Below are positions 53,356-62,561 of a stretch of 64,000 nucleotides of DNA, one piece after another (positions within the stretch are counted from its first letter, which is position 1; the number at the start of each line of letters is the position of its first letter). Below the pieces are notes generated by a model. That model saw nothing but the letters and a program-made list of their open reading frames with translations, ran no database searches and was not told the DNA's origin. The position numbers were made by a program, and so were the translations under genes. This DNA is from Bacteroidales bacterium (GTDB lineage Bacteria; Bacteroidota; Bacteroidia; Bacteroidales; Tenuifilaceae): contig JAQUJY010000003.1 in assembly GCA_028680705.1 (NCBI GenBank), positions 16,031 through 80,030 on the forward strand. The letters run 5' to 3'.

Positions 53356-55674
53356 ATGCTATCCATGAAGTTTAAATTTACCCTTCAGCAAAAGATACTC
53401 CTTCTTGTAGTTGGTATTTCAATAGTCATTTACGCTATTGCCATTGGTTTCATTACCCTAAGAGCAAAGAAAATAGCAATAAACGATGCCATTGCTGTTA
53501 CGGTTTCCACAGCACAAAAAAACGCATCGGATATTAAAGCCCACCTCGAAAATGATCTTACTTCTATGAAGACCCTTTCGCAATCAGTCCTTTCCTATAA
53601 AGAGATGAGCGAAAGCCAATGGAAGAAAGTTTTCTCAAAAATGTACGAGGAGGTGTTGAAAGCTAATCCACAATTCCTCTCCGTCTGGGATAGTTGGGAG
53701 TTAAGTCACATCGACCCGACCTATACAAAAGACTTTGGTAGGTATGCAGTTGAGTTTTGGCGTGAAGGAAACCAGATAAAAAGCATCTCATCACTAAAAA
53801 ACATGACTGGCGATGATGGCGACTATGTCAGAATAAAGCAAGAGGCCACTGAAAGCATTGAGAATCCATACTTTTACAGCTACACCGACAATCAGAAGGA
53901 GCTAATTCTGATGACCAGCGTTATTGCCCCAATTCTTGAGAATGGTAAATTCATTGGGATAGTAGGGGTTGATATCTCCTTAGATAGATACCACCCAATT
54001 ATTACACAGATAAGGCCATTTAAGAACAGCTACGCTTTTCTGGTATCAAATGATTTACAGTATACTGCCCACCCTGACAAAGAGAAACACGGGCAATACC
54101 TTTTTGACGACTACGAGCAAATTATGAACAAGTACTCTATTGCCGAAAAAATAGCCAATGGCGAAGAGAACATGTTCATTGCAAATGATGTAAATGGAGT
54201 AAAATCACAGTTTATTTTCTCGCCAATAATTGTGGGTAAAACATTAACTCCATGGTCACTAGCAATAGTAGTTCCCCATAAAACAGTTCTTGCCGAGGCA
54301 AATAAAAACTTTATTATATCAATAATTATTGGACTAATTGGCCTAGTGGTTCTTACTCTAATTATTGCTTATGCATCAAAAAGCATTACGACCCCAATTC
54401 TGAGTATCACGAACATTCTTAAAGGAATGGCAGCAGGAAACATCTCCAATGATATGAAGCTTAGCATAAACACTGATGATGAGATAGGCGAGATGGCTAA
54501 AGCACTCAACACAACCATTGATGGACTTAACCAAAAGGTAGAGTTTGCATCGAGCATTGAAGAGGGTAATTTTGACACCGACCTTAAGGCGCTTAGCAAT
54601 GATGATGTTTTAGGTAATGCTCTTATCGACATGCGTAACAGTTTAACGAAGGCTGCCCAAGAGGAAGAAAAGCGTAAAAAGGATGACATGCTGCGAAGAT
54701 GGGCAAACGAAGGGCTTGCAAAGTTTGGTGAAATTCTAAGGCAGAACAGCGACAACATAGAAGTTTTAGCAAAATCAATTATCAAAGAGCTAATTTACGC
54801 TCTAGAAGCAAACCAAGGAGGGCTGTTCCTGCTTAACGAAGAAGATGAATCCGAACCATTTTTTGAGCTAGTTGCTGCTTTTGCCTACAACAGGCATAAG
54901 TACAAAACAAAAAGAATACTAGTTGGCGAAGGCCTTATTGGCGCGTGTGCCATAGAAAAGAAAACAATTCACCTTACCGAAATACCCAACGGCTACATTG
55001 AAATTACCTCGGGATTAGGACATAGCACCCCTACTACACTTTTACTTGTACCCCTTGTAGTGGAAAACAAAGTGCTGGGTGTTATAGAAATTGCCTCTTT
55101 CAACATCTTTGAACCATACCAAATTGAGTTTACAGAAAGACTTGCTCAAAGCATAGCATCAACCATAACCTCAGTAAAGGTTAATATCAGAACTACGCTG
55201 CTACTCTCCACAACGCAGCAACAGGCCGAAGAGATGGCGGCACAAGAGGAAGAAATGCGCCAGAATATGGAAGAACTTCTAGCAACGCAGGAAGAATCGA
55301 GCAGAAAAACGGCAGAAATGCAAAACTTTATTGATGCCCTAAACAACTCGAGTTTTGTTATTGAATACGATTCGCTTGGATATATCACAACCATTAACGA
55401 TGCTTACCTTAAACTGCTCAACCTATCACGCGATGAGGTTTTGGGAACACATCATACCGATAAGATGGAACTTGACCCTCAGAAGAAGAATGAGTGCGAT
55501 AGTATGTGGACAAACCTAAGGGATGGCATTCCGCAAAAGGAGGTTACCAAATTTATTGTACACGGTAAAGCCTTTGTTTTTCAAGAAACCTATACTCCCA
55601 TAAAAAACGAGATGGGTGAGGTTTATAAAATCCTTAAAATTTCCAATAACATTAGCAATTTAACACACCAATAA
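53356..55674 (+). CDS. Cache-HAMP-GAF-PAS receptor, no output domain
   Basis: A 772-residue membrane receptor. The first helix (LLLVVGISIVIYAIAIGFI) is followed by a periplasmic double Cache domain (about 35-310; WREGNQIKS, DYVRIKQ, APILENGKFIGIVGVDISLDRYHP). A second helix lies near 320 (IISIIIGLIGLVVLTLII), then HAMP (TTPILSITNILKGMAAGNIS, DEIGEMAKALN), GAF (about 460-610; LVGEGLIGACAIEKK, LGVIEIAS), a glutamine/glutamate-rich coiled coil and a C-terminal PAS domain (about 650-770). No histidine-kinase, MCP, cyclase or GGDEF signature was found, so any output goes through a partner protein. It is followed by dgt after 14 bases, hence probably one transcript. Confidence 0.87.
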   Translation: MLSMKFKFTLQQKILLLVVGISIVIYAIAIGFITLRAKKIAINDAIAVTVSTAQKNASDIKAHLENDLTSMKTLSQSVLSYKEMSESQWKKVFSKMYEEVLKANPQFLSVWDSWELSHIDPTYTKDFGRYAVEFWREGNQIKSISSLKNMTGDDGDYVRIKQEATESIENPYFYSYTDNQKELILMTSVIAPILENGKFIGIVGVDISLDRYHPIITQIRPFKNSYAFLVSNDLQYTAHPDKEKHGQYLFDDYEQIMNKYSIAEKIANGEENMFIANDVNGVKSQFIFSPIIVGKTLTPWSLAIVVPHKTVLAEANKNFIISIIIGLIGLVVLTLIIAYASKSITTPILSITNILKGMAAGNISNDMKLSINTDDEIGEMAKALNTTIDGLNQKVEFASSIEEGNFDTDLKALSNDDVLGNALIDMRNSLTKAAQEEEKRKKDDMLRRWANEGLAKFGEILRQNSDNIEVLAKSIIKELIYALEANQGGLFLLNEEDESEPFFELVAAFAYNRHKYKTKRILVGEGLIGACAIEKKTIHLTEIPNGYIEITSGLGHSTPTTLLLVPLVVENKVLGVIEIASFNIFEPYQIEFTERLAQSIASTITSVKVNIRTTLLLSTTQQQAEEMAAQEEEMRQNMEELLATQEESSRKTAEMQNFIDALNNSSFVIEYDSLGYITTINDAYLKLLNLSRDEVLGTHHTDKMELDPQKKNECDSMWTNLRDGIPQKEVTKFIVHGKAFVFQETYTPIKNEMGEVYKILKISNNISNLTHQ

Positions 55675-55688
55675 GCACTCAGATCGGA

Positions 55689-57041
55689 ATGCAGAATGAA
55701 CCTATGGATTGGGGAAAATTGCTTTGTCCTAAGCGATTTGGCGGACAGGAGGTAAGTAATCAGCAAAGCGATTCGCGCTCTGATTTCCAAAGGGACTACG
55801 ATAGAATTATCTTCAGTTCAGCATTCCGAAGGCTGCAGAACAAAACGCAGGTATTCCCATTACCAGGAAGCGTATTTGTGCACAATAGACTAACCCATAG
55901 CCTTGAGGTTGCTAGCGTTGGCCGTAGTTTAGGAAACAACGTAGTAAACTTTATTAATCAGCAAACCAAAGGGAAATACTCAACCCTTGTTGAGCAAATT
56001 CCAACCATTGTGTCCTCTGCATGCCTTGCACACGATATGGGAAATCCTCCATTTGGGCATAGCGGGGAGGATGCCATTAGAAACTATTTTACGCAAAATG
56101 CCCAAACATACGCCGATGGGTTAACCCAGGAACAGTGGCATGATTTAATCAGGTTTGAGGGAAATGCCAACGCTTTACGGTTACTTTGCCAGAAAATGGA
56201 AGGAAAGCGCGAGGGTGGTTTTAGGCTAAGCTATCCGGTGCTGGCATCCATTGTAAAGTACCCCTGGGAATCGAGCAAGGCAGGTAAAAATAAAATGGGC
56301 TTTTTCCAGACTGAGAAGGATTGGTATAACCTCATTGCCCACGATATGGGATTGTACCGTAAAGAGGAAAACCCATTAACGTTTGCCCGCCATCCACTGG
56401 TCTTTCTGGTTGAAGCAGCCGATGATATTTGCTACCAGATTATGGACATTGAGGATGCTCACAAGTTGAATATCCTTTCGTTTAGCGATGTAAATGAACT
56501 TCTGCTCGAACTTTTTAATGCCGAAACCGATAGTAAATGGCTTGATAAGATAAACCAAACCCTTATCGAAGTTGAAGATGAAAACGAGAAGGTTGCCTTT
56601 TTAAGGGCAATGGCCATAGGGAAACTAACCAACGAGTGCTCGGCACAATTTACAAAGAACTATAGTACCATAATGCAGGGTAATTTGGAGGAATCGTTAT
56701 TTAATTTGCTGCCAAATCATCTCCAAAATGCAATAAGTACTATTAAAAAAGTATCCCTTGAAAAGATATACAACCACCGAGCTGTGGTTGAGATTGAGTT
56801 AGCTGGTTACAAAATAATTGGAACCCTTTTGGAGAAAATTTGTCCAGCACTTGCAGGCCATGATGATGATTACGCTAAGAAAGTTCGTAAGCTTATTCCA
56901 AACCAATATATCAACCCTAACGCATCTAAGTATCACCAGCTAATGTCGGCAATCGATTTTGTTTCGGGTATGACTGATGTTTACGCCCTTGAAATGTATA
57001 GAACCTTTGAGGGCATTTCTATTCCTGGAATAAACAGGTAA
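55689..57041 (+). CDS. dgt: dGTP triphosphohydrolase
   Basis: A 450-residue Dgt-family HD hydrolase that splits dGTP to deoxyguanosine and triphosphate. The HD ligands lie in HNRLTHSLEVASVGRSLG, ACLAHDMGNPPFGHSGEDAI and the later DDICYQIMDIED segment. The start MDWGKLLCPKRFG and DFQRDYDRIIFSSAFRRLQNKTQVFP are typical. Length fits the long bacterial group. The product removes dGTP, so it may shape dNTP pools together with the deoxynucleoside kinase and RdgB found elsewhere in the window. It closes the signalling block. Confidence 0.95.
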   Translation: MQNEPMDWGKLLCPKRFGGQEVSNQQSDSRSDFQRDYDRIIFSSAFRRLQNKTQVFPLPGSVFVHNRLTHSLEVASVGRSLGNNVVNFINQQTKGKYSTLVEQIPTIVSSACLAHDMGNPPFGHSGEDAIRNYFTQNAQTYADGLTQEQWHDLIRFEGNANALRLLCQKMEGKREGGFRLSYPVLASIVKYPWESSKAGKNKMGFFQTEKDWYNLIAHDMGLYRKEENPLTFARHPLVFLVEAADDICYQIMDIEDAHKLNILSFSDVNELLLELFNAETDSKWLDKINQTLIEVEDENEKVAFLRAMAIGKLTNECSAQFTKNYSTIMQGNLEESLFNLLPNHLQNAISTIKKVSLEKIYNHRAVVEIELAGYKIIGTLLEKICPALAGHDDDYAKKVRKLIPNQYINPNASKYHQLMSAIDFVSGMTDVYALEMYRTFEGISIPGINR

Positions 57042-57128
57042 TCAAACTTGTTGCCTTGAAAATCACAACTATACTACTTTTATGAGATATCTTAACTCAT
57101 CATTTCACTCAATTATTACCATAGAACT

Positions 57129-57911
57129 ATGATTATCAATAGAGTTACATCAGTTTATTTTTCGCCAAATGGTACAACAAAAGAGATAGTAAACAAAGTT
57201 GCGAAAGGGATGGGAGATTATGAAATACAAGAAATTGATTTAACCTCTGTAGAAAGCAGAAATATTAAAAGAAATTTTGAAAAAGATGAACTGCTGATAT
57301 TTGGCCTTCCTGTATATTCAGATAGACTACCTGGTTTGTCAAATGATATATTTGAAAATATAAAAGGGAATAATACACCTGCTATTGCCATAGTAAGCTA
57401 CGGTAACAGAGAATATGGGGATGCATTACTTGAGCTAAAAGACAATTTAATAGAAGCAGATATGAGAGTTATATCTGGAGCCGCAATAGTGGCTGAACAC
57501 TGTCTTAATAAAAATATAGCAACCAGTAGACCTGATGAGAGGGATGATTTAAAAATAGCAGATTATGCCAATCGAATAAAAGAAAAAATTAAAAACATTC
57601 AAACAATTGAGACACTTGAAGATATACATGTAAAAGGTAATTATCCTTACCACCCTATAAAAGCAAATCAAATACCCACTGGGGATGATAAGTGCATAGA
57701 GTGCGGATTATGTAAAACAAATTGCCCCGTTAATGCAATACGTGAAAGCAATTACAGATTAACCGATAGTGATTTGTGTATTGGTTGTGGTAGCTGCATA
57801 AATGTGTGCCCAACAGGCGCAAGGGCAATAAGGAATGAGGGATTTATTCACTTTATTAAAAAACTGGAAGAAATAGCCAAAGAAAGAAAAGAAATAGAAT
57901 TTTTTATTTGA
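57129..57911 (+). CDS. EFR1-type flavodoxin-ferredoxin fusion
   Basis: A 260-residue protein. Residues 1-150 have a flavodoxin-like fold, with the FMN phosphate loop as YFSPNGTTKEI and a FGLPVYSDRLP flavin-side loop. The C-terminal part has two [4Fe-4S] clusters with full CxxCxxCxxxCP motifs (CIECGLCKTNCPVNAI and CIGCGSCINVCPTGAR). This is the EFR1 ferredoxin architecture common in anaerobes. It would pass electrons from FMN to a partner. Codons are more AT-rich than the dgt gene before it, and a dispersed repeat follows, so recent acquisition is possible. Confidence 0.88.
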   Translation: MIINRVTSVYFSPNGTTKEIVNKVAKGMGDYEIQEIDLTSVESRNIKRNFEKDELLIFGLPVYSDRLPGLSNDIFENIKGNNTPAIAIVSYGNREYGDALLELKDNLIEADMRVISGAAIVAEHCLNKNIATSRPDERDDLKIADYANRIKEKIKNIQTIETLEDIHVKGNYPYHPIKANQIPTGDDKCIECGLCKTNCPVNAIRESNYRLTDSDLCIGCGSCINVCPTGARAIRNEGFIHFIKKLEEIAKERKEIEFFI

Positions 57912-57989
57912 TAACATTGTTGTTCGATAAAAATTTTTACATTAATTCAGATACCCTGCTTTTACTGCTCAAATCAACTTTATCTCATA

Positions 57990-58318
57990 TCCGGGGCTTT
58001 GCCCCAGACCCCACTTACTTTCTTCTCTTGAAAGCAGAAAGTAAGCAAAGAAGTTCAAGGCTGCGTCCGCCTCACTCGAAAAACTACGCGATGCGGACTA
58101 AAAAATCTGAACTTGCACCTCCCTGCGGTCGGTGCTGCAAACAGCATATTTTTCTTAACGCCCACTGTGCTTGTTTTTCGGCTCACCGACCGATGCCAGT
58201 CGCAACACGAATGGATGATTTCAAAATGCCTTATTTTACCGGACATGAGCGATTTGATAATAAACGTTGTTACTGGTCAGGCCTTACCTATAAATCAGGC
58301 TTTTTGATAGATTGTTAA
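57990..58318. repeat. Dispersed non-coding repeat with hairpins
   Basis: GGGGC-TTT-GCCCC is followed by CTTACTTTCT and its exact complement AGAAAGTAAG 12 bases later. The sequence after it (GTTCAAGGCTGCGTCCGCC, then TCTGAACTTGCACCTCCCTGCGGTCGGTGC in part) resembles an intergenic repeat I recall from Bacteroidota genomes. The 136-residue ORF here (PHSKNYAMRTKKSELAPPCGRCCKQ in part) and a short ORF on the opposite strand read through it and are rejected as genes. The part before 57990 is plain AT-rich spacer. Confidence 0.65.
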
Positions 58319-58617
58319 ATACGTCCCAAAGCAATATTTTTAATAACAAAGAACAACCATTGCTGATTATTTGTACCGTTTATTGCAGAAATGTTTCTGA
58401 ACTGGACTTCTCATAAATCCCCCCTCAAAAAAACCCTTGTGATTTCCAGAAATAGATTGTCCTTGAATAGAACAAGCTGTCTTTCGAAAAACAAGGACTC
58501 ACACCGTCCTGGAGAAGTGTGAATATTGTAACTTTTAGCTAGAATTATGTAATACAGACCTGTAAATAAAAACGTTAATTTGTATTATAATTATGAATAA
58601 CCACTAAAACAAAAAAC
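58319..58617. other. Intergenic spacer
   Basis: About 300 bases. Nothing recognisable: no ORF, no tRNA, no clear promoter apart from a weak TTAATTTG near 58574. A short run (CCCCCCTCAAAAAAACCC) is low-complexity only. Confidence 0.4.
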
Positions 58618-58995
58618 ATGAAAAAAACATTTGGTTTACTAATCTTAGCAATTTTTGTAGGCTCTGGCTTTCTTTTTGAATCCTGCAAAAAAGAAACAAC
58701 AGAAGTAAATATGATTATTAGAAATTGGAATTTAGTGTCAAAAACTCTATTGGGAGTAGATATTACAACAGACTGCGAAAAAGGGTCAAAATGGGATTTT
58801 AAAGCTGATGAGACATACGTTATCAAAGATAATTGTGACGATACAAAAACAGGAACCTGGAAATTAGCAGACAATGGAGAAACACTAACATTGGATAATA
58901 TTACTGCCTATAAGGTAATCGAAAACAGTATTGTTAAACTCGTAATAGAAATGCAGGTAGGTGACGTTGGATTAGTACGATGGACATTTAATTAA
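58618..58995 (+). CDS. Lipocalin-like lipoprotein
   Basis: A 125-residue protein. The signal peptide ends in a lipobox with Cys at about residue 22 (SGFLFESCKK), so it is lipid-anchored. The remainder has alternating strands with SKWDFKADETYVIKDNC and GTWKLADNGETLTLDN, the pattern of lipocalin-like Bacteroidota proteins that sit on the outer membrane. No catalytic residue is expected. Ligand is unknown. The gene stands alone and is ended by a strong hairpin shared with the convergent ddh gene. Confidence 0.78.
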   Translation: MKKTFGLLILAIFVGSGFLFESCKKETTEVNMIIRNWNLVSKTLLGVDITTDCEKGSKWDFKADETYVIKDNCDDTKTGTWKLADNGETLTLDNITAYKVIENSIVKLVIEMQVGDVGLVRWTFN

Positions 58996-59054
58996 CAGAT
59001 AACTACATAACCAATAAGGCTTTAGAGCTTTGAGGCTTTTATTTTAATCTTTAG

Positions 59055-59082
59055 AAAACGTGAAAAAATTCACGTTTTTTTT
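59055..59082. terminator. Bidirectional terminator
   Basis: AAAACGTGAA and TTCACGTTTT make a 10-bp perfect stem with a 4-base loop and a T tract on the plus side; the A run on the left gives a T tract on the minus side too. It lies between the convergent lipoprotein and ddh genes, so it can end both. Confidence 0.88.
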
Positions 59083-59132
59083 GTTTGTGCCAAAAACATC
59101 AATCAAAAAACACAAGAACAACTATAGAGCCA

Positions 59133-60038
59133 TTATACCAACTTTTTTAGCAATTGTTCCTTATCACCAAAGAGGTAATCGATGGGAGCAATTTCGGGCA
59201 TGGTGTATGCGCCTGGATCTTGCAGCAATACAGCCCTAGCACATGATACCAAGACTTGTGCAGTTAAAGCGGGATTATTTATTTTCATTCTGAACTCGAA
59301 CTGCTGATTTTGGGTTTTACCCGAAACCCCTTTATGTTCCAATAAAACCCCATGCCCCATATCCTGAAGTTGATTAACATCGGAAACAGGAATGATATGG
59401 GTTTCATCTTTCGAGAAATAGCTATCTGATTTTATATCGGCACTCACTTTTTCAAGACTGGCACCTTCTTCCAGTTCAACATAAACCATACGGCGATGAA
59501 TACCCGTTCCGGTGGGAATGGTCATTGAAAGTGCGTCTTTCACACCTTGCTTACTCTTAGCAACCAACGAATGCCCCATGCTCATACCCGGCCCAAAATT
59601 GGTATAGGTAATTCCTTTGGGTGCCATGGCCAACATCAGCGTACGAATTACCGAGTCGCTTCCTGGATCCCAGCCTGCAGAAATAATCGCTTTGGAATTA
59701 TGCCCCCTCCCTATCCTATCAAGTAAAACACGTAAATTCCACATCTCATCGCCATGTATATCAAAGCTATTCACTGTGGAAACTCCTTTTTCCATAATAG
59801 CCTTTGCAATCTGTGGAATGGTTCGGGTAGGCGAACACAGAATGGCTACATCTACTTTGCCCAATTCTGAAATATCGGATACCACTTTAACCCCTTTTAG
59901 TTCAATGGGGATATTTGCTGTTGAACTAGCCCGACGAACAACACCAACAAGCTGCATATCGGGTGCTGCCTGAACGGCTTCTACCGAGAATCTTCCTATG
60001 TTTCCGTAACTGACTACTGCAACCTTGGTTTTATTCAT
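59133..60038 (-). CDS. ddh: meso-diaminopimelate D-dehydrogenase
   Basis: A 301-residue protein from the ATG chosen; the longer ORF only adds a non-homologous leader. It converts tetrahydrodipicolinate, ammonia and NADPH to meso-DAP in one step for lysine and peptidoglycan synthesis. The NADPH fold is VAVVSYGNIGRFSVEAVQAA, the substrate-site motifs are AILCSPTRTIPQI, SAGWDPGSDSVIRTLM and FGPGMSMGHSLVAKS, and the C-terminal MPEIAPIDYLFG follows. Length is slightly short of the Corynebacterium enzyme. A predicted paired lysine exporter (LysO) lies elsewhere in the window. The gene is isolated. Confidence 0.93.
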   Translation of the reverse strand: MNKTKVAVVSYGNIGRFSVEAVQAAPDMQLVGVVRRASSTANIPIELKGVKVVSDISELGKVDVAILCSPTRTIPQIAKAIMEKGVSTVNSFDIHGDEMWNLRVLLDRIGRGHNSKAIISAGWDPGSDSVIRTLMLAMAPKGITYTNFGPGMSMGHSLVAKSKQGVKDALSMTIPTGTGIHRRMVYVELEEGASLEKVSADIKSDSYFSKDETHIIPVSDVNQLQDMGHGVLLEHKGVSGKTQNQQFEFRMKINNPALTAQVLVSCARAVLLQDPGAYTMPEIAPIDYLFGDKEQLLKKLV

Positions 60039-60159
60039 AATTATTTTTCTTGTTTGAACAATACACTTAGAAATTAATTGTAGAAACACACTAATTTACT
60101 CCCTTTTTAAAGTTTTATCCGTACTTATGAGTACTTACAAAAAATAGTTGCGAAATAAG

Positions 60160-60224
60160 AGAGTATGCTGGTTTGTTCCCTATTAAATCAAACTTATTAA
60201 TATATTGTTAAACAAACGTACTCT
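60160..60224. promoter_or_regulatory. Imperfect inverted repeat upstream of ddh
   Basis: AGAGTA and GTTTGTT on the left pair with AACAAAC and TACTCT on the right across a 33-base AT-rich loop. It is about 120 bases before the ddh start and about 140 after the stop of the truncated receptor gene. It may be a terminator of the receptor relic or an operator. The rest of this 270-base spacer shows nothing. Confidence 0.25.
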
Positions 60225-60362
60225 TTCCGCGTAATATTTGCAATATTTAGGAACTACCTTCCGGCTAATCTTATCTAACAGATTATTGTTAACCTACTTA
60301 AAAAGTTGAGAATAGAAAATAATGAAAACAAGGATATTTTTCTTGATTACTATTTCTACCCA

Positions 60363-60996
60363 CTAGAATTCTACCTTATAACTCAATGCAGGAATAATAA
60401 TCGGTATTTTCATCCTTTCTATACTATTAGTTTTATAGTCATACAGGTATCCTTCATCCATCGGACAGCCCAAAATGTTCTTTACTTGAAGTGCCCAAAC
60501 ACCTGAATATCTTCTTTTATTTGCTCGGTAGGTTATGGAAATATCCATATTATAAATAGTGGAACTCTGCTCCTCAAAAGCACGAGTTTCATCGTAAAAA
60601 ATCATTCTATTTTGCATTGTTTGGTCAATATCCACAGGGCTCATGCGCTCACCGCCAGTAATGCTTAACCTTAAATTTGCTCCCAACATTCTACTTTTAC
60701 GAAGCATAAACTCTTTCCCAAATAGTACGTTAATGGCAAAATTCTTGTTGAACCGGGTATTTCGCCATATGTTATCGTCGGCTTTGTACTTCGAATCAAA
60801 AATAGATGCTGTAACCAAATAATAATAATTATTATTAAGGAAACGCTCAAAGGTTATGTCAACGCCTGCATTCTTGCCAACGGTGTTGTTCTCTAGGGCA
60901 CTCATAAACCCCCATTCTTGCTTAAAATTAATTAGTGAATATGAACTATTTGCAACTCCAGGAACATTGTACAAATACTGAAAATAGGGGTCAGCT
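60363..60996 (-). pseudogene. Truncated TonB-dependent receptor, C-terminal part
   Basis: The reading frame (203 residues from its first internal Met) is the C-terminal strand region of a TonB-dependent outer-membrane receptor. It has YNVPGVANSSYSLINFKQEWG, GVDITFERFLNNNYYYLVTASIFDSKY, RNTRFNKNFAINVLFGKEF, and a last strand ending KVEF with the terminal Phe. Before the Met the frame continues as ADPYFQYLYNVP up to a stop at about 60997-60999, where the sequence changes abruptly to repeat DNA. The plug, TonB box and most of the barrel are missing, so it cannot work. It is a relic, not a short gene. Confidence 0.78.
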
Positions 60997-61225
60997 TAGT
61001 CCGGATTATCCACTGACAGGGTAAGCAGGCGATCCCGACGTTTTGGGTCGGGAGAACTAAGCGAAGCGATCTCATGAGCGTAGCGAATAACAAAGCAATC
61101 TGTTCAACAGGCGTAAATTATTGGGGTGAAACTGGGCGTATAGATAGATTGCTTCTCCGCCTACTGCCTGCCTGTCGGCAGGCAGGGCAGACAGGGCGGA
61201 CAGGGCGGATCGTAATGACGAGTAT
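60985..61225. repeat. Mixed repeat block at truncation point
   Basis: The left part (GGGGTCAGCTTAGTCCGG) reminds me of insertion-sequence ends in Bacteroidota. The middle (GCGATCTCATGAGCGTAGCG) and right part (AGATTGCTTCTCCGCC ... CGTAATGACG) look like dispersed intergenic repeats. It includes a 9-bp hairpin CTGCCTGCC-TGTC-GGCAGGCAG (61164-61185) and tandem AGGGCGGAC units just after it. No transposase is present. Family assignment is from memory and unverified. Confidence 0.5.
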
Positions 61226-61237
61226 CCATATAATTTT

Positions 61238-62527
61238 TTATTCCGTAGAGAAGAATGTGGGTTTCACCACCAACATAACCCATCCGAACAGGGCGCTGTC
61301 GCCCTGCCCGGAAATCCTTCCTTTGAGTTGCTCCATGCTTTCGGTATAGAAAAATGTGGAAAACCCAGCCTTAATGGTCACGGCGTTGTCGAGTTTATGG
61401 CTGTAAACCAGATCGAACTCCTGTCCCAGATTTTTATCCACCTGGGTGCCATTACTCAGGTACTCTTCGGGCAGATTAAACTGGTGAAAAGTGGCCTCCA
61501 ACTCTCCTTTTTTTCCAATACCAATGTTAGCCCGCAGTAGCAGGTCGTTAATACCAGCGCCATGATTTTCGGGAACCCCAAAATAATCCATGTATCCCAG
61601 AAATTTATGTCCAGGCCCGTAAAGTGTGGAAAAGGTGCTGGATTCGGTAAGCGCATCGGTGGAAGAGAAATCGGTGCCCGAGTAGTGATCGTACCCTAGC
61701 ATAAGGGTGTTTTTGGGGGTGAACATATATTTTGCGCGTGCCGAGTAAAAGTTGGCTTTTATATCCCGGTTATCAAGGGCAGTTCCGCGCTGTAGGTAGC
61801 CAGCGGCCGAAAAAAACCACGAATCGGTTTGGTATTCAAGATAGGATCCAAAGGTGGTGCGGTAATTAACCTCCAAAGGGTCGGGTTGTGAGGTGCCGCT
61901 AGGATCGGCCTGGAACCCATCCCTGACTCCTACCAGAGAAGCACTGAAACCACTGCTCCATGATTTATTCAGATGCCCGTAAACCATGTTTTTGTACTGG
62001 ATGGCTTTGAGGGAATATTCGCTTAAAAAAGCATCCGCTTCTATGTCTCCGTCGTTGTTGATAGCATATCCCAAATGGAAATGAAGAGTTTTATCATTAG
62101 TGGTGAATAACATACGGGCTACGTCGTGTGCTTCGGCAAAGGTGCGCCAGTCGCCAGAGCAAAAGAGTCGCTGATCGTCATAAATCAATGGTTGTCGCCC
62201 TGCTTTTAGAGCCACGTTATTGTTAAATCGGTATTCGACCCATCCTTCAAAGAGACCCAAACCATTGTTATCAGCTTTCCATTTGTCTTCGCCCCAAATA
62301 CGGGCGTCCTGCAATGAGATGTAGGTGGTGAGTTTATCTTTTTGATAAAAAACGTTAAGCCGGGTACGCTGACCTACCATGGTTAACGAGTTGGTGGAGG
62401 AGGTGGGGATGGTTTTGTAACCATCGCGATACTCACCACGGGTTCGCAACTCGCCCGACACAGTGAATTGAGCAAAAGTAGCGCTGCTTAAGAGCAGCAT
62501 TAGAGCAATAAAGGCTGACTTTTTCAT
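61238..62527 (-). CDS. Alginate-export-type outer-membrane porin
   Basis: A 429-residue beta-barrel protein with a signal peptide (MKKSAFIALMLLLSSATFAQ). It matches the alginate_exp (AlgE-like) family: FTVSGELRTRGEYRDG, QRTRLNVFYQKDKLTTYISLQDARIWGEDKW, GWVEYRFNNNVALKAGRQPLIYDDQRLF and repeated amphipathic strands after it. It ends MLVVKPTFFSTE rather than in Phe. In Bacteroidota these stand alone and may pass sugars or other solutes; alginate itself is not implied. Its end touches the repeat block. A promoter element lies before the start. Confidence 0.83.
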   Translation of the reverse strand: MKKSAFIALMLLLSSATFAQFTVSGELRTRGEYRDGYKTIPTSSTNSLTMVGQRTRLNVFYQKDKLTTYISLQDARIWGEDKWKADNNGLGLFEGWVEYRFNNNVALKAGRQPLIYDDQRLFCSGDWRTFAEAHDVARMLFTTNDKTLHFHLGYAINNDGDIEADAFLSEYSLKAIQYKNMVYGHLNKSWSSGFSASLVGVRDGFQADPSGTSQPDPLEVNYRTTFGSYLEYQTDSWFFSAAGYLQRGTALDNRDIKANFYSARAKYMFTPKNTLMLGYDHYSGTDFSSTDALTESSTFSTLYGPGHKFLGYMDYFGVPENHGAGINDLLLRANIGIGKKGELEATFHQFNLPEEYLSNGTQVDKNLGQEFDLVYSHKLDNAVTIKAGFSTFFYTESMEQLKGRISGQGDSALFGWVMLVVKPTFFSTE

Positions 62528-62561
62528 GATTAGAGTGATTTTGCAAAATGATTATTTTTAG

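Noticed and set aside
57908-58318. 136-residue plus-strand ORF
   Set aside because: It reads through hairpin-bearing repeat DNA, has unnatural composition (clusters of Cys, Arg, His), and overlaps short opposite-strand ORFs of equal quality. Treated as a repeat.
60306-60506. 66-residue plus-strand ORF
   Set aside because: Mostly the complement of the truncated receptor frame; no motif.
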